From contig DNLG01000083.1 of assembly GCA_003488525.1 (NCBI GenBank), forward strand, positions 1-7,575: 7,575 bases of DNA, in the 5' to 3' direction. The translations under genes were made by a program, and so were the position numbers. Below, one piece after another: positions 1-4,882 of this stretch (within the stretch, counting starts at the first letter, position 1; each line of letters opens with the position of its first letter). The notes under the pieces are model-generated. The model ran no database searches and had not been told where the DNA came from. It worked only from the letters and a program-made list of their open reading frames with translations. The stretch comes from Bacteroidota bacterium. GTDB taxonomy: Bacteria > Bacteroidota > Ignavibacteria > Kapaibacteriales > Kapaibacteriaceae.

Positions 1-75
1 GTGTGTACATTCGGACTCCATTTAGTTGAATCCCATCCTACTTGACGCATAGCGGGCCGTTATTGTGGTCCGCGT

Positions 76-981
76 TTGTACAACGCCGCGGCAGCAATCA
101 GTATTGTCGCGTGTTCACAGACAGGCGTGGTTGAGCCTGCGAAACTACAGGCCCGTGCTGATGGATTAGTTCGCATGACTGTTGAACTTCCACAGCAAGA
201 GGCGCAATACCATCATTTCGACTTCTTTGGTCGAATCCACAACGAGGGACTTGAACATGTGTTCCAGAGCTACCTTCTGACGCTACCAAACCGAGACTAC
301 CCAGAGGCAGAGATAGTTGCTAATGTGGCTCGTGCCACAACCTACTATGTGGATGATGTCTGCTCGATTACTCGAAGTACAGGAGTCAAAGACTTCTCAG
401 TCTATGAATATCTGGCAACAAAAGCCTCCTTGCAAAGGGCCTTGGATGCAGCAACAGATTTGTCGACATTTCAGAAACAGGTGCTTCTGAGGATTGATAC
501 AATTCTTTTAACAGCTAATGGTAGTCTTGAATCCGTAAACACGGATCTGGCATCTGTTCAGGCGCAAATAGATCATCACATGAACACTGATGATAGACCA
601 TTCCTTTACGCTACTTTGTCGGTGGCACGACATTCAGTTCGATACTGGAGTGACGAAAAGGTTGCAAACAAATGGATTGACATTGTCAATGATTTCGGGA
701 CTAAACATCGGAGAGGTTTTCATAAGACACTAGCCATTGACTGGGGCAAAGTGGCAGAGGCAGACTACAATGGATTCTGCGCAGCAGTGATTGGCTACGC
801 ATCATCCGGTGCCTGGAAAGGCCCCGCGATGCGTGGTGCAATAATTGGTGCTTTAACAACGGGAGGTGTCGGATCTGTCGCTGCAGCAATCTTGAATGTT
901 GTCGGCCATGGGGCTGCGGCTGGAGTGGCCGGTGCCGTCGGAATGTCGGCACTTGAGGTATTACGGCAGGAACTATTTTGA
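76..981 (+). CDS. Putative lipoprotein with Gly/Ala-rich C-terminal membrane-active segment
   Basis: I do not recognise a characterised protein here. The first usable in-frame start is TTG at 76, with no Shine-Dalgarno; an in-frame stop lies at 43-45, and GTG 127 or ATG 175 are alternatives. I prefer TTG because it keeps a lipobox-like Ile-Val-Ala-Cys ending at Cys13, though the leader lacks the usual basic n-region. Residues 52-59 read GRIHNEGL; a Gly-x-x-His-Asn motif near the N-terminus is, from memory, seen in uncharacterised Bacteroidota proteins. The middle (about 110-215) looks helical and charged. From about residue 228 the chain becomes small-residue rich, with repeated Gly-Ala spacing (GAIIGALTTGGVGSVAAAI at 254-272, then GHGAAAGVAGAVG), resembling glycine-zipper or bacteriocin-like membrane-inserting segments. 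A small membrane protein follows 37 bp downstream. Base composition is AT-richer than regions 2 and 3, hinting at transfer. A secreted or surface effector is inference; a structural lipoprotein is possible. Confidence 0.7.
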   Translation: MYNAAAAISIVACSQTGVVEPAKLQARADGLVRMTVELPQQEAQYHHFDFFGRIHNEGLEHVFQSYLLTLPNRDYPEAEIVANVARATTYYVDDVCSITRSTGVKDFSVYEYLATKASLQRALDAATDLSTFQKQVLLRIDTILLTANGSLESVNTDLASVQAQIDHHMNTDDRPFLYATLSVARHSVRYWSDEKVANKWIDIVNDFGTKHRRGFHKTLAIDWGKVAEADYNGFCAAVIGYASSGAWKGPAMRGAIIGALTTGGVGSVAAAILNVVGHGAAAGVAGAVGMSALEVLRQELF

Positions 982-1018
982 AGTCGAGAAAAATGTTTCC
1001 AACACGGGGCTCACAAAC

Positions 1019-1348
1019 ATGCGTGTAGAACAAAATGATCCTCTCAATGAGTTTGTTGATGGTTTGAGCGAGCACGAGCGCGAGGCCTATAAACGGAATG
1101 AACCACTGTTCAACACCATATACTTCACTGTACCGCGAATCGTGCGATTTGTTTCCATCATGATCGCACTAGGCCTTTGGATCTATGTGAGGATGACTCC
1201 CGACAGTATTGATGCTGAGCGTATTCTGATTATGGTGGTTGCGGCTGGGCTTGTTGAACCATGGGTTTCTGAGTCGTTCGATAAGCGGCGCGGAGCTGTC
1301 ATACTCGGCGTCACGTTTTTAATTGTCCAGCTTGTGTTGATGCTCTAG
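1019..1348 (+). CDS. Small three-helix membrane protein, possible immunity partner
   Basis: This encodes 109 residues. The open frame extends upstream into the preceding gene to 896, but ATG 1019 gives a normal membrane protein, sits after the upstream stop, and has a weak GGGG at 1006-1009 about nine bases before it. The N-terminal 38 residues are charged and hydrophilic (EHEREAYKRNEP at 18-29). Three hydrophobic stretches follow: about 41-58, about 68-80 (weaker, interrupted by Glu80), and about 92-109, the last running to the C-terminus. Basic residues (DKRR at 88-91) precede the final helix. I recognise no family. Its position directly downstream of the Gly/Ala-rich putative lipoprotein, its size and its helix-rich layout resemble immunity proteins of membrane-active bacteriocins, but this rests on arrangement alone. 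It shares the lower GC of its neighbour, so the two were probably acquired together. Confidence 0.7.
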   Translation: MRVEQNDPLNEFVDGLSEHEREAYKRNEPLFNTIYFTVPRIVRFVSIMIALGLWIYVRMTPDSIDAERILIMVVAAGLVEPWVSESFDKRRGAVILGVTFLIVQLVLML

Positions 1349-1394
1349 GGACGTTAACCTTCAGGCGTTCCTTGCCTTCGATTTGCATCGGACA

Positions 1395-1420
1395 CACTCG
1401 TCACTCGCTCACTCGTCACT
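1395..1420 (+). repeat. Heptad tandem repeat (CACTCGN)
   Basis: Three near-identical 7-mers occur: CACTCGT at 1395-1401, CACTCGC at 1402-1408, and CACTCGT at 1410-1416 after a one-base insertion, followed by a partial copy CACT at 1417-1420. The tract lies in the gap before the His-rich gene, ending 11 bases before its ATG. Seven-base periodicity resembles short tandemly repeated repetitive sequences of some bacterial genomes. A second heptad repeat is at 7557-7575. Confidence 0.6.
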
Positions 1421-1431
1421 ATATTCGCACC

Positions 1432-1749
1432 ATGTTTCTCCAGCGCTTCATCGCATCAACGCTTCTGCTGGCCATGACGCTCGTCATGGCGGGCGCGGTT
1501 GTGCATGCGCATGAGCATGGGCATGCGGAGGAGACAACACAAGTTGTTGTCTCGCCGGTAGGCGAGCATGAGCATGGGGCGGCGGAGTGTTCACTCTGCA
1601 AGGTGACGAAGGAGCGGGTGACGATAGCCAACGCCGACGTCACATTCGTCGTCAGTTACAGCGTGGTGCCGATGAGCCCCCTTGTACGGAATCTGATCAG
1701 TGACCGGTGCCCCCAGGAGCGCACCGGACGAGCACCCCCACGGGGTTGA
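1432..1749 (+). CDS. Secreted His-rich CxxC protein, putative metal-binding
   Basis: This encodes 105 residues. ATG 1432 is chosen because it gives a textbook Sec signal: MFLQR, then a hydrophobic core to about residue 24, and a Val-His-Ala site predicting cleavage after Ala26. An upstream TTG at 1372 would add 20 residues that translate a heptad repeat, so I reject it. The mature protein opens with alternating histidines (HEHGHAEE at 27-34), has a second cluster HEHG at 46-49, and a Cys-Ser-Leu-Cys pair at 53-56, together a plausible soft-metal site. The C-terminus ends RAPPRG, which recalls the Arg-Gly/Ala-Pro-Pro ends of small His-rich proteins encoded beside TonB receptors (from memory). 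No Shine-Dalgarno is visible. The metal receptor gene follows after about 100 bp. The likely role is a periplasmic metal sensor, chaperone or buffer; which metal cannot be told. The last 15 or so codons overlap two inverted repeats. Confidence 0.7.
   Translation: MFLQRFIASTLLLAMTLVMAGAVVHAHEHGHAEETTQVVVSPVGEHEHGAAECSLCKVTKERVTIANADVTFVVSYSVVPMSPLVRNLISDRCPQERTGRAPPRG
1531..1553. repeat. Perfect 9-bp inverted repeat inside the His-rich gene
   Basis: GAGACAACA at 1531-1539 and TGTTGTCTC at 1545-1553 are exact reverse complements around a five-base loop, CAAGT. It lies in coding sequence for residues 34-41 (Glu-Thr-Thr-Gln-Val-Val-Val-Ser), between the two histidine clusters. There is no T-tract, so a terminator is unlikely. 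It could be an mRNA hairpin or chance. Confidence 0.5.
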
Positions 1750-1771
1750 ACACGGCGGACGCTACGTCCGC
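1704..1771. repeat. Cluster of three GC-rich inverted repeats
   Basis: Three separate perfect palindromes occur in 68 bases. CCGGTGC (1704-1710) pairs with GCACCGG (1721-1727) around a 10-base loop. ACCCC (1734-1738) pairs with GGGGT (1742-1746) around CAC. GCGGACG (1755-1761) pairs with CGTCCGC (1765-1771) around CTA. The first two fall in the end of the His-rich gene and the third just after its stop. Such a string of hairpins resembles REP/BIME-type interspersed elements. A genome search is needed to tell an element from local coincidence; the second palindrome is only 5 bp and partly set by Pro/Gly codons. Confidence 0.4.
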
Positions 1772-1787
1772 ACCCTTGATTTTCTTT
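1755..1787 (+). terminator. Weak hairpin terminator or attenuator candidate before the receptor gene
   Basis: A 7-bp stem made of six G-C pairs and one A-T pair (1755-1761 with 1765-1771, loop CTA) begins five bases after the His-rich stop codon. It is followed, after four bases, by a T-rich stretch at 1776-1787 (10 of 12 bases are T, in two short runs). The tract is interrupted and offset, so termination would be partial at best. Partial read-through would set different levels for the small His-rich protein and the receptor. Confidence 0.3.
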
Positions 1788-1850
1788 CGATGACGCGTCG
1801 CCCGTGTGGCGATGGCCGTCTCATTTGTGTTCAACCAGCCCGATTGATTT

Positions 1851-4202
1851 ATGATCGCAACGTTGCTGTTGCTGTCGGCGCTTGCCGATACGCACATCCA
1901 CGGCATCGTCCGTGATAGTGCCACGAGAGCCCCCTTGCATGGGGCTGTGGTACGTATTGACGGGACCCTGAAGGGGGCTATAGCGGACCGCTATGGGGTG
2001 TTCCATTTTTATGACCTGCATCAGGATACGGTGCGGCTGGTGGTGTCATACGTTGGCTACCAGACAGAACGCGTGCTGGTGCCGCTGAACGAAGGTCGCA
2101 GGGAGGTCCGTCTCGACATTGCGATGCGCTCCACCAGTGTACGCGGCCAGGAGATCCAGGTGACCGATGAGCGGATCGCACACTCGGCTCTGCCCACGCA
2201 GCAGGCGCGCGTGCTAACGTCGGCCGAGATCGACGAACACCGCGGACAGACCTTTGCCGATGCGCTGACGCAGGTGGCAGGAGTTACCGTATTGCAGACA
2301 GGCCCGAGTTTGAAGAAGCCGATGATCAACGGTCTTACGGGTACGCGGCTCGTGCTGCGCAACAACAACCTCGTGCAGGAAGGTCAGCAATGGGGCATTG
2401 AACATGCACCCGAGATCGACGCTTTCTCTCCGTCGCGCATCACCGTTGTGAAGGGGCCGGCAGCCGTGATGTTCGGTCCCAACGCCATGGGCGGCGTGAT
2501 CGATGTAGAGTCGCGACCCATTCGCAAGGACCCCGGACTTCACGGCGAGGCCACGATAAACCTCTTTAGCAACGGACGTCAGGGGGCAGTGGGTGCCTTC
2601 CTCGAAACCGCCCAGGTGGCGGGGTCGCCGATCGCACTGCGTGCGCAGGCCAGTACGCGCATGGGCGGCGATGCCGAAGCGCCTTCGTACGTGCTTAACA
2701 ATACCGGTGTGCGCGAGCTGAATGCGAGTCTGACGATGGAAGTGGGAGATGAGCGACTCGGACTCAGCTCCGTTGCGTCGATCTTTTCGACTACGCTGGG
2801 GATCTTCCGCGGAGCACATATCGGCAATGCGACCGATATGCTGCGTGCCATTGAGCGTGGTCATCCGAGCTCCACACGCCCCTTTTCCTATGAGATCGGT
2901 AATCCAAGGCAGGAGATTTCCCATACCATGATCTCTGCCAAGGGACACGCGCAGCTCTCAGACGATGAGCGTCTGGTGCTGACCCTTGGACATCAGGTCA
3001 ACGATCGGAGCGAGTTTGACGGGCACAATGTTCGAATCCGCGGTCAGGGAGCCGATCCCGCGAGCCGCGCCGCTGATTCCCTCGACCGCCTGCAGCGTGC
3101 GCTGGCAACCCCGGCAATGAATCTTGTGCTCAACACCAGCTCGCTCGATGCCTCGCTCGAGCATGCGCTTTCGGAACATGTACGCGGTACGGTTGGCATT
3201 TCATCCATGTGGCAGCTGAATGAGCGATCAGGATCAGTGATCCTGATTCCGGACTACCGTCTCTGGGGTATCGGTGCGTTTGCCTATGAGTCGATCATAC
3301 TCGAGGATGTGACGATCAGTGCCGGACTTCGATATGACGTGCGTGATCTGAAGTCGCGGATCATCAATCGGGCGACACGTGAAGCAACGCTGCAGGATCG
3401 AACATGGCAGAACTTCAGTGCAAGTGTTGGCGCGTTGTGGGCGCCAATCGAGGGCCTGTCTCTGACATGGAATGCAGCCTCGTCGTGGCGTCCGCCGCAG
3501 GTCAACGAACTCTACAGCAATGATGTGCATCACGGCTCGGCCTATTACGAGATAGGGGATAGCACGCTAGCCAGTGAACGCACGCTCGGATCTGATGTGG
3601 GGCTGCGCTATGAGGCACATGGACTGCTGATCGAGTCGTCGGCCTTCATCAATCGAATCGGCGACTACATCATGGCCATACCGGATCCGGCCAATCCCAC
3701 GGTTACCGTCCGGGGAACATTTCCGACGTATCGCTTCACGCAGATGACGGCTCGGCTGTACGGGGGCGACATCAGCCTGACCGTGCCGCTGCACGAGCGC
3801 CTGAACGTGTATGGTCAGGCCTCCTTTGTGCGCGGCGACAATCTTGACGCAAATGAACCGCTTCTGTTCATTCCGGCCGACAGGGGTCGCATCGGACTGC
3901 ATCTGCACGCAGACGATGTTGGCCCTGTCCATGATGCCTACGTTGATCTGTCCGTAATGGGCGTTCGACGTCAGGACCGTGTTGTGCCGGGACGTGACTA
4001 CGCCGAGCCCCCTGCCGGATATCTCCGCACCGATCTTTCGGCAGGGGGCGTTGTCACGTTGCCGTATGGGCTGCCTGCTCGCCTTACGCTTGCCGTTACG
4101 AATCTGTTTGACGTAGCATACCGCGATTACCTGAGTCAGTACCGGTACTTCGCCGATGACCTTGGACGCAACATCATTCTCCGTTTTACCACCACTTTTT
4201 AG
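1851..4202 (+). CDS. TonB-dependent outer-membrane receptor, probably metal uptake
   Basis: This 783-residue protein imports a ligand across the outer membrane using TonB/ExbBD energy. ATG 1851 is nearly forced: an in-frame TGA lies at 1845-1847. Residues 1-12 form a short signal peptide without the usual basic residues. About 17-90 is a carboxypeptidase-regulatory-like beta domain (IHGIVRDSATRAPLHGAVV, then SYVGYQTE), typical of Bacteroidota receptors. The plug spans roughly 112-222 and contains PMINGLTGTRLVLRNNN, QQWGIEHAPEID, and VVKGPAAVMFGPNAMGGVIDV. The remainder is a 22-strand-type beta barrel, with a NELYSNDVHHGSAYYEIGD segment of the kind common in this group, a late NLFDVAYRDYL and a C-terminal Phe. 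Length is normal. His-rich proteins on both sides point to a metal or metal complex (zinc, copper or nickel) as substrate; this is inferred from context, since the barrel does not reveal the ligand. There is no SusD partner, which argues against a glycan system. Confidence 0.93.
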   Translation: MIATLLLLSALADTHIHGIVRDSATRAPLHGAVVRIDGTLKGAIADRYGVFHFYDLHQDTVRLVVSYVGYQTERVLVPLNEGRREVRLDIAMRSTSVRGQEIQVTDERIAHSALPTQQARVLTSAEIDEHRGQTFADALTQVAGVTVLQTGPSLKKPMINGLTGTRLVLRNNNLVQEGQQWGIEHAPEIDAFSPSRITVVKGPAAVMFGPNAMGGVIDVESRPIRKDPGLHGEATINLFSNGRQGAVGAFLETAQVAGSPIALRAQASTRMGGDAEAPSYVLNNTGVRELNASLTMEVGDERLGLSSVASIFSTTLGIFRGAHIGNATDMLRAIERGHPSSTRPFSYEIGNPRQEISHTMISAKGHAQLSDDERLVLTLGHQVNDRSEFDGHNVRIRGQGADPASRAADSLDRLQRALATPAMNLVLNTSSLDASLEHALSEHVRGTVGISSMWQLNERSGSVILIPDYRLWGIGAFAYESIILEDVTISAGLRYDVRDLKSRIINRATREATLQDRTWQNFSASVGALWAPIEGLSLTWNAASSWRPPQVNELYSNDVHHGSAYYEIGDSTLASERTLGSDVGLRYEAHGLLIESSAFINRIGDYIMAIPDPANPTVTVRGTFPTYRFTQMTARLYGGDISLTVPLHERLNVYGQASFVRGDNLDANEPLLFIPADRGRIGLHLHADDVGPVHDAYVDLSVMGVRRQDRVVPGRDYAEPPAGYLRTDLSAGGVVTLPYGLPARLTLAVTNLFDVAYRDYLSQYRYFADDLGRNIILRFTTTF
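3227..3247. repeat. Perfect 10-bp dyad inside the receptor gene
   Basis: ATCAGGATCA (3227-3236) and TGATCCTGAT (3238-3247) are exact reverse complements around a single G at 3237. The dyad encodes part of a barrel segment (Arg-Ser-Gly-Ser-Val-Ile-Leu-Ile). The near-absent spacer suits a dimeric DNA-binding site better than a terminator. It may also be chance in a 2.3-kb gene. Confidence 0.45.
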
Positions 4203-4205
4203 GAG
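4201..4205 (+). promoter_or_regulatory. Ribosome binding site AGGAG overlapping the receptor stop codon
   Basis: AGGAG begins on the second base of the receptor TAG (4200-4202) and lies seven bases before ATG 4213. It is the only strong Shine-Dalgarno in the window and fixes the lipoprotein start over the longer in-frame extension to 4156. An out-of-frame ATG at 4208 opens a two-codon reading frame (ATG CCA TGA) whose stop overlaps the true start. Confidence 0.7.
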
Positions 4206-4212
4206 TCATGCC

Positions 4213-4806
4213 ATGACCTCCCCAACCAACGCGCTCCGTCGCCTCGGGCGCATTTCGCTGATGTTGGTCTTTGCCACATCACTATCGCTGTTCGGAACAT
4301 CGTGCGATCATTTGCATGATCCGCATGATCATGATCACGATCATGAAGCGGTTACGACTGTTACACTGACACTCGTTGCGCAGGGCACTACCGACACTAC
4401 GCGCGTGACCTGGGAAGACCTGGACGGCATCGGGGGTAACAATCCAAACCGGATCGACACACTGTTTCTGAGGCCGGCAACGATCTACCTCGGGTCGGTT
4501 AACTTCGAGAACAGGGCTACGTCGCCTCTCGAAAACGTCACGGAAGAAGTACTCGAAGACGCCAACGAGCATCAGGTGTTCTACGCTGTAAGTAATAGTC
4601 TGGGTCAGGTAACCGTGCTTGATAAGGATGGCAGGGGGCTCCCGCTGGGGCTGACGTTCTCCATTGCCACCACGACGACAGCTGCGGCCGTGCCTGGCTC
4701 ATTGACGCTGTCACTGTACCATTACGACTCGGAATCGTCGAAAAACGGAACCGATCCGGCTGATGAAACCGATGTCGAAGTGACCTTCCCGCTGATCCTT
4801 CGCTAG
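4213..4806 (+). CDS. Receptor-associated lipoprotein with His/Asp-rich mature N-terminus
   Basis: This encodes 197 residues, with the start fixed by AGGAG seven bases upstream. Residues 1-30 are a lipoprotein signal: basic n-region (RRLGR at 9-13), hydrophobic core, then Gly-Thr-Ser-Cys with Cys31 as the lipidated residue. Immediately after it come six histidines alternating with Asp and others (DHLHDPHDHDHDHE, 32-45), a strong candidate metal-capture string. The folded part shows TLTLVAQGTTDTTRVTWEDL, DGIGGNN, an ENVTEEVLEDANEHQVFY block at 107-124 and a closing TDVEVTFPL. This pattern matches, from memory, a Bacteroidota lipoprotein family often annotated as a type 1 periplasmic binding fold superfamily protein and encoded next to TonB receptors. 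Ten bases separate it from the receptor stop, so the two are surely co-transcribed. The likely role is binding metal at the surface or in the periplasm and handing it to or from the receptor; this is inference. An export or detoxification role is an alternative. Confidence 0.85.
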   Translation: MTSPTNALRRLGRISLMLVFATSLSLFGTSCDHLHDPHDHDHDHEAVTTVTLTLVAQGTTDTTRVTWEDLDGIGGNNPNRIDTLFLRPATIYLGSVNFENRATSPLENVTEEVLEDANEHQVFYAVSNSLGQVTVLDKDGRGLPLGLTFSIATTTTAAAVPGSLTLSLYHYDSESSKNGTDPADETDVEVTFPLILR

Positions 4807-4818
4807 GGGATAACCCAC

Positions 4819-4874
4819 CATGAGTCAATGGCCTGCGAATGTGCATATTCGTGCACTCGCAGGCCATTCTCATG
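4819..4874 (+). promoter_or_regulatory. Long imperfect hairpin enclosing the nuclease start codon
   Basis: The right arm (4852-4874) is continuous and pairs along its whole length with the left arm (4819-4845), which has two 2-base bulges. CATGAG 4819-4824 pairs with 4869-4874; AATGGCCTGCGA 4827-4838 pairs with 4857-4868; GTGCA 4841-4845 pairs with 4852-4856; the loop is TATTCG. That is 23 base pairs. The ATG of the downstream nuclease gene (4872-4874) and its only SD-like AGG (4861-4863) are both buried in the stem. No T-tract follows on either strand, so a classical terminator is unlikely; translational control or an RNA-processing site fits better. It lies between the metal locus and the nuclease/mnmH genes. 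Confidence 0.7.
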
Positions 4875-4882
4875 ACGTCTGA
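4820..4882 (+). CDS. Possible 20-codon leader peptide across the hairpin
   Basis: ATG 4820 opens a 20-residue frame (MSQWPANVH, then IRALAGHSHDV) ending at TGA 4880-4882, eight bases past the nuclease ATG at 4872. GGGGA at 4806-4810 lies nine bases upstream. Translating it would melt the 4819-4874 hairpin and end at the nuclease start, so translational coupling is conceivable. The peptide resembles nothing I know, has no run of one amino acid, and could be an accident of the inverted repeat. Confidence 0.2.
   Translation: MSQWPANVHIRALAGHSHDV

Noticed and set aside
1..50. Minus-strand frame opening with ATG at 50-48 and running off the left edge (MRQVGWDSTKWSPNVH)
   Set aside because: Only 16 codons are visible, there is no ribosome binding site, and it would leave almost no room for a promoter before the first + strand gene.
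1378..1427. Bacteroidota-type promoter boxes near TCGATTTG (1378-1385) and TATATTCG (1420-1427)
   Set aside because: Each has one mismatch in the -7 box, but neither has a properly spaced -33 TTG, and the second would start transcription at or after the ATG.
1372..1431. Upstream extension of the His-rich gene to TTG 1372
   Set aside because: The extra 20 residues translate the heptad repeat and would spoil a clean signal peptide that begins at ATG 1432.
1812..1847. Eleven-codon frame (MAVSFVFNQPD) ending just before the receptor start
   Set aside because: No ribosome binding site or leader-like composition; it is most likely chance.
2214..2948. Long minus-strand frame of 244 codons across the receptor gene
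   Set aside because: It is the antisense shadow of a high-GC gene and reads as no known protein; the + strand receptor has clear domains.
4310..4346. CATGATC palindromes and repeats at the start of the lipoprotein gene
   Set aside because: They follow directly from alternating His (CAT/CAC) and Asp (GAT) codons.
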